Shown here: positions 34,805 to 43,039 of the stretch, piece by piece
Numbering within the stretch: the stretch's first letter is position 1
How the letters are laid out: every line of letters begins with the position of its first letter
Origin: Pseudomonas sp. JUb42
GTDB taxonomy: Bacteria; Pseudomonadota; Gammaproteobacteria; Pseudomonadales; Pseudomonadaceae
DNA length: 64,000 nucleotides
Direction: 5' to 3'
Assembly: GCF_024807945.1 (NCBI RefSeq)
Contig: NZ_JANUFD010000025.1
Span: 1 to 64,000, forward strand
The notes under the pieces: generated by a model
What the model saw: the letters and a program-made list of their open reading frames with translations, nothing else
The model's database searches: none
What the model was told of the DNA's origin: nothing
Made by a program: the position numbers and the translations under genes

Positions 34805-35842
34805 TTGGTGGACGTGTCGTTGTTGCTCGCCCCTGTTTCCGGGAACTTGCCGTGCGGCGAAGACCTGGAATATGACGCGGATTTCTTGCAGTTGGAACGC
34901 GACGCCCAAGGTAAACCGGAACGCTCCATGGGCGATTCGGTACAGGCGGCCGAGCCACCGCAATGGCGCGTGATAGAGCAGTCCAGCAGTGCCCTCCTGC
35001 AACGCAGCAAAGACCTGCGCATTACCCATTTCCTATTGCAAAGCGCCCTGGCCCAGGACGGTTTCGCCGGCCTCGCCAGCAGCCTGACCCTGATCCGCGA
35101 ACTGCTCGCCAGTTATTGGGCCGACCTCTACCCTTTGCTCGACGCCGATGACGACAACGACCCCACCGTGCGAGTCAATGCGCTCGCCGGCCTGGCCTGC
35201 GATACCAATGTGCGCCTGCTGCGCGAAAGCATCCTGACCCGCTCGAGGGCGTTCGGTCCGGTCAGCCTGCGCGCGGCGCTCAATGCCAGCGGCATGCAGA
35301 GTTTCAGCGATGAATCCCTGGGCGCCGATACCCTGCGCGCAGCCCTGCAGGACAGCGACGCCGAGCACCTCGCCGCAGTCCGCGCTGCCATTGGCCAAGC
35401 CCGGGAATCGGCCGAAGCCATCGAGCGCTTCGTCAACGAGCAGGTCGGATCCGCCCAGGGCGTCGATCTCAGCGCATTGAAACAGCCTCTGCGCCAAGCC
35501 CTGCAAATCCTCGGCGAGTACGCCCCCGGCAGCGAGACGGCCGTCACAGAATCCAGCGAAACCGGGGGTGCGACAGAACTTTCCGGCACCGCCGAGGCTC
35601 CCAAGCCAGCCCGTAGCTGCGGACCTGTTGTGCCTGGAGAAATCAGCAACCGCGATGACGTCACTCAAAGCCTCGACCGCCTGCTGGCGTATTACGCCCG
35701 CCATGAGCCCTCCAGCCCGCTTCCGGTGCTGTTGAATCGGGCCCGGCAACTGGTCCAGGCGGACTTTGCCACCATCGTGCGCAACCTGATTCCCGACGGC
35801 ATGTCGCAATTCGAAAACTTGCGCGGTCCTGACGCTGACTGA
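34805..35842 (+). CDS. tssA: T6SS protein TssA (ImpA)
   Basis: The 345-residue protein has the ImpA N-terminal domain (LLAPVSGNLPCGEDLEYDADFLQLE) and a C-terminal VasJ-like end (RDDVTQSLDRLLAYYARHEPSSPLPVLLNRA). TssA coordinates priming and extension of the sheath and tube. The start is TTG at 34805, eight bases after AAGGAG; GTG at 34808 is an alternative. There is no ATG near the ribosome site. Confidence 0.93.
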   Translation: MVDVSLLLAPVSGNLPCGEDLEYDADFLQLERDAQGKPERSMGDSVQAAEPPQWRVIEQSSSALLQRSKDLRITHFLLQSALAQDGFAGLASSLTLIRELLASYWADLYPLLDADDDNDPTVRVNALAGLACDTNVRLLRESILTRSRAFGPVSLRAALNASGMQSFSDESLGADTLRAALQDSDAEHLAAVRAAIGQARESAEAIERFVNEQVGSAQGVDLSALKQPLRQALQILGEYAPGSETAVTESSETGGATELSGTAEAPKPARSCGPVVPGEISNRDDVTQSLDRLLAYYARHEPSSPLPVLLNRARQLVQADFATIVRNLIPDGMSQFENLRGPDAD

Positions 35843-35937
35843 CCCGCAAGGCGGGCTCAGGCAAGGATCACGCACCTCGTTACCGGCAACGACCGATGAC
35901 GCCAATACCGTCGCAAGCAGCGACCAGGAGGAGCAAC

Positions 35938-36453
35938 GTGGCGAACAGCAGTTCTCAGAAATTCATCGCGCGCAACCGTGCGCCACGGGTCCAGATCGAG
36001 TACGACGTGGAGCTGTACGGTGCCGAGAAAAAGGTCCAGTTGCCCTTCGTCATGGGCGTTCTGGCCGATCTCGCCGGCAAGCCTGCCGAGCCGCTGCCCG
36101 CCGTGGCTGACCGCAAGTTCCTGGAAGTGGACGTCGACAACTTCGACTCACGCCTCAAGGCCATGAAGCCGCGCGTGGCGTTCAACGTGCCCAACGAGCT
36201 GACCGGCGAAGGCAACCTGAGCCTGGATATCACCTTCGAAAGCATGGACGACTTCAGCCCTGCCGCCGTGGCGCGCAAGGTCGATTCGCTGAACCAGTTG
36301 CTCGAAGCCCGTACCCAGCTCGCCAACCTGCTGACCTACATGGACGGCAAGACTGGCGCCGAAGAAATCATCATGAAGGCGATCAAGGACCCCGCGTTGC
36401 TGCAGGCCCTGGCGAGCGCGCCAAAGCCCAAAGATGCCGAGCCGAACGCTTAA
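35938..36453 (+). CDS. tssB: T6SS sheath small subunit TssB (VipA)
   Basis: The 171-residue protein contains SSQKFIARNRAPRVQIEYDV and FVMGVLADLAG, nearly invariant in TssB1 of pseudomonads. I chose GTG at 35938 because AGGAGG lies six bases before it and the family sequence begins there. An open frame from 35896 is longer but has no site. TssB forms the contractile sheath with TssC. Confidence 0.95.
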   Translation: MANSSSQKFIARNRAPRVQIEYDVELYGAEKKVQLPFVMGVLADLAGKPAEPLPAVADRKFLEVDVDNFDSRLKAMKPRVAFNVPNELTGEGNLSLDITFESMDDFSPAAVARKVDSLNQLLEARTQLANLLTYMDGKTGAEEIIMKAIKDPALLQALASAPKPKDAEPNA

Positions 36454-36465
36454 GGACAAACGATC

Positions 36466-37959
36466 ATGACCGAGTTGCAGCGCGACAATCAGGCGCCTCT
36501 GGGCGCCACCGAACAGACCAGCGAATTCGCGTCCCTGCTGATGCAGGAATTCAAGCCCAAGACCGAGCGTGCCCGCGAAGCGGTCGAGACCGCCGTGCGT
36601 ACCCTGGCCGAACAGGCTCTGGCGCAGACCAGTCTGGTCTCCAACGATGCGATCAAATCCATCGAATCGATCATTGCGGCCATCGACGCCAAGCTCACCG
36701 CCCAGGTCAATCAGGTGATCCATCACCCGCAGTTCCAAGAGCTGGAAAGCGCCTGGCGCGGCCTGCACTACCTGGTCAACAACACCGAAAGCGATGAGCA
36801 GCTGAAGATTCGCGTGCTGAACATTTCCAAGCCGGAACTGCACAAGACCCTGAAGAAATTCAAGGGCACGGCCTGGGACCAGAGCCCGATCTTCAAGAAG
36901 ATGTACGAAGAGGAATACGGCCAGTTCGGCGGCGAACCTTACGGCTGCCTGGTTGGCGACTACTACTTCGACCAGTCGCCACCGGATGTCGAGCTGCTGG
37001 GCGAGCTGTCCAAGGTCTGCGCAGCCATGCACGCACCGTTCATTTCTGCGGCCTCGCCGACGGTGATGGGCATGGGTTCGTGGCAGGAGCTGTCCAACCC
37101 GCGTGACCTGACCAAGATCTTCACGACGCCGGAATACGCTGGCTGGCGCTCCCTGCGCGAGTCCGAGGATGCGCGCTACATCGGCCTGACCATGCCGCGC
37201 TTCCTGGCACGCCTGCCGTACGGCGCCAAGACCGATCCGGTGGAAGCCTTCGCTTTCGAAGAAGACACCGACGGTGCCGACAGCGCCAAGTACACCTGGG
37301 CCAACGCGGCCTATGCCATGGCGGTGAACATCAACCGTTCGTTCAAACACTACGGCTGGTGCTCGCGGATTCGCGGCATCGAGTCCGGTGGTGAAGTGCA
37401 GAACCTGCCTGCCCACACCTTCCCGACCGATGACGGCGGCGTGGACATGAAGTGCCCGACCGAGATCGCCATCTCCGACCGTCGCGAAGCAGAGCTGGCC
37501 AAGAACGGTTTCATGCCGCTGCTGCACAAGAAAAATACCGACTTCGCCGCGTTCATCGGCGCCCAGTCGCTGCAGAAGCCTGCCGAATACGACGATCCGG
37601 ACGCCACCGCCAACGCCAACCTGGCCGCGCGCCTGCCGTACCTGTTCGCCACCTGCCGCTTCGCCCACTACTTGAAGTGCATCGTGCGCGACAAGATCGG
37701 CTCGTTCAAAGAGAAGGACGAAATGCAGCGCTGGTTGCAGGACTGGATCCTCAACTACGTCGACGGCGACCCGGCCCACTCCACCGAAACCACCAAGGCC
37801 GAGCACCCGCTGGCCGCCGCCGAAGTGGTGGTCGAGGACGTGGAAGGCAACCCTGGCTACTACACCTCGAAGTTCTTCCTGCGTCCGCATTACCAGCTGG
37901 AAGGGCTGACCGTGTCGCTGCGTCTGGTTTCCAAGCTGCCTTCGGCCAAGAGCGCCTGA
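36466..37959 (+). CDS. tssC: T6SS sheath large subunit TssC (VipB)
   Basis: The 497-residue protein has the conserved stretches SAWRGLHYLVNNTESDEQLKI, FGGEPYGCLVGDYYFD and LTMPRFLARLPYG, all typical of TssC1. With TssB it makes the contractile sheath. It lies 12 bp after tssB. A REP pair separates it from hcp. Confidence 0.97.
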   Translation: MTELQRDNQAPLGATEQTSEFASLLMQEFKPKTERAREAVETAVRTLAEQALAQTSLVSNDAIKSIESIIAAIDAKLTAQVNQVIHHPQFQELESAWRGLHYLVNNTESDEQLKIRVLNISKPELHKTLKKFKGTAWDQSPIFKKMYEEEYGQFGGEPYGCLVGDYYFDQSPPDVELLGELSKVCAAMHAPFISAASPTVMGMGSWQELSNPRDLTKIFTTPEYAGWRSLRESEDARYIGLTMPRFLARLPYGAKTDPVEAFAFEEDTDGADSAKYTWANAAYAMAVNINRSFKHYGWCSRIRGIESGGEVQNLPAHTFPTDDGGVDMKCPTEIAISDRREAELAKNGFMPLLHKKNTDFAAFIGAQSLQKPAEYDDPDATANANLAARLPYLFATCRFAHYLKCIVRDKIGSFKEKDEMQRWLQDWILNYVDGDPAHSTETTKAEHPLAAAEVVVEDVEGNPGYYTSKFFLRPHYQLEGLTVSLRLVSKLPSAKSA

Positions 37960-38033
37960 GTCAGAAGTGAGCAGTGGGAGCGGTTTCTGTGGGGTGCAAA
38001 CCCTGTGGAATCGAACCCTGTGGGAGCGAATGG

Positions 38034-38125
38034 TGTGGGAGCGAATTCATTCGCGAAGAGGCCGGTACATTCGGCGCATTTTTAGCGGCTGACATACTGC
38101 TTTCGCGAATGAATTCGCTCCCACA
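38034..38125. repeat. REP inverted pair between tssC and hcp
   Basis: The pair is of the GCGAATTCATTCGCGAA type, running TGTGGGAG to CTCCCACA, with extra half elements on both sides (37975-38033 and 38128-38138). A hairpin here may lower read-through or shield the tssC 3' end. Confidence 0.88.
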
Positions 38126-38226
38126 AGTCGCTCCCACGGATCCCTCATAGAAAGGGGCGGCGCGTTTTAACCAAATTGCATCTCTGAAAAATAAACACAG
38201 TGGCCCGTGCCACATCAGGAGAGAAC

Positions 38227-38715
38227 ATGGCTGTCGATATTTTTATCAAGATCGGTGACATCAAGGGCGAGTCCCAGGACAAGGCCCACAAGGACGAAAT
38301 CGACGTACTGAACTGGAGCTGGGGCATGAGCCAGTCCGGCAACATGCACGTCGGCAGCGGTGGCGGTGCGGGCAAGGTCGAGATTCGCGACCTGTCGATC
38401 ACCAAGTACGTGGACAAGGCCTCGCCGAACCTGATGATGCATTGCAGCAGCGGCAAGCACATCGACAAGGTCAAGCTGACCGTGCGCAAGGCCGGTGGCG
38501 AAAGCCAGGTCGAGTACCTGGTCATCAACCTCGAAGAAGTCATGGTCACCTCCCTGAGCACTGGCGGTTCGGGCAGCGATGATCGCCTGACCGAAAGCGT
38601 CACCCTGAACTTCGCTCAGGTGCTGGTCGACTACCAGCCACAGAAAGCAGACGGCACCAAGGAAGGCGGCCCGGTCAAATACGGCTGGAACATCCGCTCC
38701 AATACCAAGCGCTGA
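38227..38715 (+). CDS. hcp: T6SS tube protein Hcp1
   Basis: The 162-residue protein begins MAVDIFIKIGDIKGESQDKAH and is nearly the textbook Hcp1 sequence. Hcp hexamers stack into the inner tube and carry small effectors. The ATG at 38227 has CAGGAGA seven bases upstream; a frame from 38200 adds nine unlikely residues. REP sequences before it and a terminator after it isolate the gene, which suits its high expression. Confidence 0.97.
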   Translation: MAVDIFIKIGDIKGESQDKAHKDEIDVLNWSWGMSQSGNMHVGSGGGAGKVEIRDLSITKYVDKASPNLMMHCSSGKHIDKVKLTVRKAGGESQVEYLVINLEEVMVTSLSTGGSGSDDRLTESVTLNFAQVLVDYQPQKADGTKEGGPVKYGWNIRSNTKR

Positions 38716-38723
38716 TTCGCGTA

Positions 38724-38755
38724 CGCCCCGGTCGTCAAAGGCCGGGGCGTTTTTG
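38724..38755 (+). terminator. Rho-independent terminator after hcp
   Basis: The hairpin CGCCCCGG...CCGGGGCG is followed by TTTTT. It lies 10 bp after the hcp stop codon, so hcp can be expressed above the downstream genes. Confidence 0.9.
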
Positions 38756-38783
38756 CGCCCTTTCGTATTAGAGAGTCTGACTC

Positions 38784-39221
38784 ATGGCCAAGCCTTCATT
38801 CATCAACCTGTTGAATGCCTATCCAAAGGTTCCGTCCCCCTGCGATCAACCATGGGGCAACCAGTGCGCCATCCGCATGAGCATTGCGCTCAACGGCGAG
38901 CTGGGTATCAAAGTCAATAAATCGACCTACACCGAGCCCAAGTGCAAGCATGAACATGCCCGTGGTGCGGAGTCGTTGGCGAACTGGCTGTGGCGCCACC
39001 ACCTGGGCCGGCCCACCATCCTCGGCGGCAGCGCCAAGGATCGCCTGACCATCGCCAACAAGACCGGTATCGTCTTCTTCAAGGATTGCTTCGCCCGTGG
39101 CGGCGAAGAGGAAAGCCAGCGTTCCGGTGACCACATCGACCTGTGGAATCGCGGTAAAACCATGGGTTTCTACGATGGCGACTATATGTCGAAACAAGTC
39201 TGGTTCTGGGAGCTGGTATGA
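38784..39221 (+). CDS. T6SS amidase effector, Tae4 family
   Basis: The 145-residue protein has Cys28 in NQCAIRMSIALNG and His117 in SGDHIDLWN, the catalytic pair of Tae4 peptidoglycan amidases. These small effectors travel inside the Hcp tube and cut peptide cross-links in the periplasm of rival cells. It has no signal peptide, as expected for a T6SS cargo. It lies right after hcp, where P. aeruginosa H1 has tagJ, and shares an ATGA overlap with the next gene. Confidence 0.82.
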   Translation: MAKPSFINLLNAYPKVPSPCDQPWGNQCAIRMSIALNGELGIKVNKSTYTEPKCKHEHARGAESLANWLWRHHLGRPTILGGSAKDRLTIANKTGIVFFKDCFARGGEEESQRSGDHIDLWNRGKTMGFYDGDYMSKQVWFWELV

Positions 39222-39643
39222 GCACCGCGATCAAGACTGCAGCCATTGGCTGTCTGCTTTTCAGCCTCAACGCGTGCGCTGACTCGCAGACCATGGCAAT
39301 TCAGGCGAACCTCGGCGGACAAGCTCTGAAGCTGGTGGACGCTCAGGGTCAGTGCGCGGTGCTCAAGCCAGATAACACGCAATTGGCGCTGGGCATGGAG
39401 TGGCCTTGCCAGTTCAGCCCGGACCGTAAAGGTCAGGTCCGTGTGGAAGTTTTCAAGTCAGTGCCCATTGTGCTGGTTGAGCACACTGATCCGGAAAAAA
39501 CACCTGGCGCCGGCTGCCTGACGAAATCTCAGGCAATACGCTTGCGCAGCGGCGTACTTGAGACATCCAGTGTCAATCAGAGTGCAATGTGCGGTAGAGG
39601 CGTTCAGGATCAAAAAATGTTCGTAGGCATGTTCCGTTGGTAA
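39218..39643 (+). CDS. Probable periplasmic immunity protein for the Tae4-type amidase
   Basis: The 141-residue protein begins with a signal sequence ending LLFSLNAC-AD, so it is exported and may be a lipoprotein. The mature part looks beta-rich and has four more cysteines. It starts in an ATGA overlap with the amidase gene, and periplasmic export is what is needed to protect a cell from a peptidoglycan amidase. It does not resemble helical Tai4 closely; the immunity role is inferred from context. Confidence 0.7.
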   Translation: MSTAIKTAAIGCLLFSLNACADSQTMAIQANLGGQALKLVDAQGQCAVLKPDNTQLALGMEWPCQFSPDRKGQVRVEVFKSVPIVLVEHTDPEKTPGAGCLTKSQAIRLRSGVLETSSVNQSAMCGRGVQDQKMFVGMFRW

Positions 39644-40152
39644 CCGACCTGACCTCTCGCGAACGCCTGCAACCGTCGCTGCTCGACCGGTTGACCGACG
39701 ACGAGCCAGGCAATCTGCAGGAAGGCAGCGACAAGCGCGTGCTTTCCCTGAGCCAGCTCAAGGCCTCGGTGCTGCGCGACCTGACCTGGCTGCTCAACAC
39801 CACGTCACTGCTCGACGCCGATGCCACGCTCAACACCCCGGCGGGCACTTCAGTGGTCAATTACGGCCTGCCTGCGCTGGCAGGCAACAGCGCATCGAGT
39901 ATCGACATCAATGCGCTGGAAGCCCTGATTCACCGCGCCATCGCCACCTTTGAGCCGCGCATCCTGCGCCATACCCTGCGCGTGCGGGCACGGGTAGCGC
40001 CGGGTGAAATGAACCATAACGCCCTGAGCTTCGAGATCGAAGGTGATCTGTGGGCGCAGCCGGTGGCCTTGCCGCTGTTGCTGCGCACCGATCTGGACCT
40101 GGAATCCGGGCATGTGCAGGTCGTGCCTGCCGAGCAACGGAGGCGCTCATGA
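39637..40152 (+). CDS. tssE: T6SS baseplate protein TssE (gp25-like)
   Basis: The 171-residue protein contains LTSRERLQPSLLDRLTDDEP and LRDLTWLLNTTSL, followed by the gp25 fold (VVNYGLPALAG). The start is unusual: the place where the family begins Met-Thr-Asp reads GTA-ACC-GAC, and only a TTG one codon earlier (39637) can start the frame. That TTG lies inside the end of the immunity gene, so initiation may depend on coupling. Confidence 0.9.
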   Translation: MVTDLTSRERLQPSLLDRLTDDEPGNLQEGSDKRVLSLSQLKASVLRDLTWLLNTTSLLDADATLNTPAGTSVVNYGLPALAGNSASSIDINALEALIHRAIATFEPRILRHTLRVRARVAPGEMNHNALSFEIEGDLWAQPVALPLLLRTDLDLESGHVQVVPAEQRRRS

Positions 40153-42008
40153 ATCCGCGCCTGCTGGAGCTGTACAACCAGGAACTGCAACACGTGCGCG
40201 AAAGCGCTGCCGAGTTCGCCAAGGAATACCCGAAGATCGCCGGGCGCCTGACCCTGTCGGGACTGGACTGTGCCGACCCCTATGTGGAGCGCCTGCTGGA
40301 AGGCTTCGCCTACCTGACGGCGCGGGTGCAGCTCAAGCTCGACGCCGAGTACCCGACCTTCACCCATAACCTGCTGGAAATCGCCTACCCGCACTATCTG
40401 GCGCCCACGCCGTCGATGACCGTGGTGCAGATGCACGCCGATACCGACGAAGGCTCCCTGAGCAGCGGCTTTACCCTGCCCCGCGACAGCGTGTTGCGTG
40501 CGACCCTGGGCCGCGACTCCCAGACCTCTTGCGAGTACCGCACCGCACATCCGGTGACGCTGTGGCCGCTGAAGGTCAGCCAGGCCGAATATTTCGGCAA
40601 CCCCGCCGCCGTGCTCGGCCGTCTTGCCGCCAGCGAACCGAAGGCCAAGGCCGGGTTACGCATTACCCTGCGCACCGGCGCCGAGCTGCCGTTCAACGCC
40701 CTGAGCCTGGACAGCCTGCCGTTCTACCTCAGTGGCAACGACGAACAACCTTTCCGCCTCTACGAGCAATTGCTTGGTAATGCCTGCGCCGTATTCGCCC
40801 GCCAGCCAGGCAGCGACTGGGTCGAGCGCCTGCCCCAGGACGCCCTGCGTGCCTGCGGTTTCGATGACCGCGAAGCGGCTTTACCGGTAGTGCCGCAAGC
40901 CTTTCAGGGTTATCGCCTGTTGCAGGAATATTTCGCCCTGCCCCAGCGTTTTCTGTTCGTCGAATTCGCCGGACTGTCCCGTGCCGTGCAGCGTTGCTCC
41001 GGCCAGGAACTGGAATTGATCATTCTGTTCGAGCGCTTCGAGCAGGGTCTGGAAAGCAGCGTCGGTGCCGCACAGTTCCTGCCGTTCTGCACCCCGGCGA
41101 TCAATCTGTTCCCGCGTCGGGTCGACCGCATCCACTTGAGTGATCGGGTCAACGAGCATCATGTGATCGCCGACCGCACCCGCCCGATGGATTTCGAGAT
41201 TCACTCCCTGACCGGCATCACCGGGCATGGCACTGGACCGGACCAGAGTTTCCTGCCGTTCTACGCGGTACGCGACCCGTCCCGCTATGGCCGCGACAAG
41301 GCCTATTACACCTTGCGCCGCGAACCCCGGGTACTGTCCAGCGAGCAACGCCGCACCGGCACGCGCTCGACTTATGTCGGCAGCGAAACCTTTGTCAGCC
41401 TGGTGGACAGCCAACAAGCGCCGTACCGCCACGACCTGCGTCAATTGGGCGTCAGCGCCCTGTGCACCAATCGCGACCTGCCGCTGTTCATGAACGTCGG
41501 CGGCGGCACCACGGATTTCACCCTGGCCGACAGTGCGCCGGTGTCCTCGGTGCGTTGCGTCGCCGGCCCGAGCCGCCCAAGGGCCAGCCACGCCCATGAC
41601 AACAAGGCCTGGCGCCTGATCAGCCAGTTGTCGCTGAACTACCTGTCGCTGAGCGAACAGGGTCAGGGCGCGGCGGCCTTGCGTGAACTGCTGCGCCTGT
41701 ACGGCGACAGTCACGATCCGGCCCTGCAACTGCAGATCGAAGGCCTGCGCGAAGTCAGCAGCAAGCCCTGCACACGACGCCTGCCCATGCCCGGCCCGAT
41801 CGTCTTTGGCCGTGGCCTGGAGATCACCCTGGAATTCGACGAAAACGCTTTCCGTGGCACCGGAGTCTTCCTCCTGGGCGCCGTGTTTGAGCGTTTCCTG
41901 ACACGTTATGTGTCGATCAACAGCTTTACCGAGACGGTGATACGTACCACCGAACGCGGCGAGATCATGCGATGGAAAGCCAAGCCCGGACGCCGTCCGA
42001 CCCTGTAG
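40149..42008 (+). CDS. tssF: T6SS baseplate protein TssF (VasA)
   Basis: The 619-residue protein starts MNPRLLELYNQELQHVRESAAEFAKEYPKIAGRL at an ATGA overlap with tssE. Other family blocks are DPYVERLLEGFAYLTARV and RVDRIHLSD. TssF, TssG, TssK and TssE form the baseplate wedges. The upstream extension of the open frame to 40050 is not used. Confidence 0.95.
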   Translation: MNPRLLELYNQELQHVRESAAEFAKEYPKIAGRLTLSGLDCADPYVERLLEGFAYLTARVQLKLDAEYPTFTHNLLEIAYPHYLAPTPSMTVVQMHADTDEGSLSSGFTLPRDSVLRATLGRDSQTSCEYRTAHPVTLWPLKVSQAEYFGNPAAVLGRLAASEPKAKAGLRITLRTGAELPFNALSLDSLPFYLSGNDEQPFRLYEQLLGNACAVFARQPGSDWVERLPQDALRACGFDDREAALPVVPQAFQGYRLLQEYFALPQRFLFVEFAGLSRAVQRCSGQELELIILFERFEQGLESSVGAAQFLPFCTPAINLFPRRVDRIHLSDRVNEHHVIADRTRPMDFEIHSLTGITGHGTGPDQSFLPFYAVRDPSRYGRDKAYYTLRREPRVLSSEQRRTGTRSTYVGSETFVSLVDSQQAPYRHDLRQLGVSALCTNRDLPLFMNVGGGTTDFTLADSAPVSSVRCVAGPSRPRASHAHDNKAWRLISQLSLNYLSLSEQGQGAAALRELLRLYGDSHDPALQLQIEGLREVSSKPCTRRLPMPGPIVFGRGLEITLEFDENAFRGTGVFLLGAVFERFLTRYVSINSFTETVIRTTERGEIMRWKAKPGRRPTL

Positions 42009-43039
42009 ACACATTGACGGCCATGCAGGATCAGCCCTGGGAATACGACTTCTTCCAGGCGCTGCGCCGTATCGAGTGCGAATCGCCAGAGCTGCCGCGC
42101 CTGGGCCATTCGCTGCGCCTGAGCGACGACCCGCTGCGCCTCGGCCAGCAGCCGGACTGCGCTTTTGCGCCTTCGACACTGGCCTCGATGACACCCGCCG
42201 AAGCCGACAAACCGGCGCGTCTGGAACAGTTCTTTTTCGGCCTCGGCGGCCCCAACGGCCCGCTGCCGCTGCACATCACCGAGTACGTGCGCGACCGCCA
42301 GCGTAATAACGCCGATACCACCAGCAAGCGCTTCCTCGATGTCTTCCACCATCGCCTGTTGAGCCTGTTCTACCGGGCCTGGGCCGAAGCGCGGCCGACC
42401 GTCAGTCACGACCGCCCGGATGACGATTATTGGTCTGCGCGCCTGGCCGCCCTGAGCGGACGTGGCATGCCCAGCCTGCTCCAGCACGGCGTAATTCCCG
42501 ATACCGCCAAGCTGCACTACAGCGGCCATCTGGCGGCGCAAACCCGCTACCCCGACGGCTTGCGCGCCATCCTCGGCCATTACTTCGGCCTGCCGGTGGA
42601 AATCGAGGAGTACGTCGGCCAGTGGCTGGAATTGCCCGAGCGCAGCCGGGTCGGGCGCGTGGCCCATCAGTTGGGCGTGGATTTTTGCCTGGGTAGCCAC
42701 GTCTGGGATCGTCAGCACAAATTCCGTATCCGTATCGGTCCGCTCAAGCTGGACGACTACATGGGGCTGTTGCCCGACGGCGAGCCGTTCAAGGAACTGG
42801 TGGTCTGGGTCGCCGAGTACGTGGGCCACGAACTGGACTGGGACCTGAACCTGGTTCTGCAACAACCTGAAGTACCAAAATTCCAACTCAACGGGCGTCA
42901 GCGGCTGGGTTTCAATACCTGGCTGGGGCAGCCCGCCACTGATGCTGGGGATCTGATTCTGGCCAGGCATTACGCCGATCAAAAGACGGCCGAACAAGCC
43001 TCATCAGCCACACATTCAAGGAGTCATGCACATGGGTGA
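41972..43039 (+). CDS. tssG: T6SS baseplate protein TssG
   Basis: The 355-residue protein has PWEYDFFQALRRIE, LRLSDDPLRLGQ and LEQFFFGLGGPNGPLPLHITEYVRDR, typical of TssG/ImpH. It begins 37 bp inside the end of tssF. Starting at the later ATG (42023) would still keep all family blocks, so the exact start is open. Confidence 0.94.
   Translation: MESQARTPSDPVDTLTAMQDQPWEYDFFQALRRIECESPELPRLGHSLRLSDDPLRLGQQPDCAFAPSTLASMTPAEADKPARLEQFFFGLGGPNGPLPLHITEYVRDRQRNNADTTSKRFLDVFHHRLLSLFYRAWAEARPTVSHDRPDDDYWSARLAALSGRGMPSLLQHGVIPDTAKLHYSGHLAAQTRYPDGLRAILGHYFGLPVEIEEYVGQWLELPERSRVGRVAHQLGVDFCLGSHVWDRQHKFRIRIGPLKLDDYMGLLPDGEPFKELVVWVAEYVGHELDWDLNLVLQQPEVPKFQLNGRQRLGFNTWLGQPATDAGDLILARHYADQKTAEQASSATHSRSHAHG

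Noticed and set aside
36148..37890. 580-codon minus-strand frame opposite tssC
   Set aside because: It is a shadow of the strongly conserved tssC gene.
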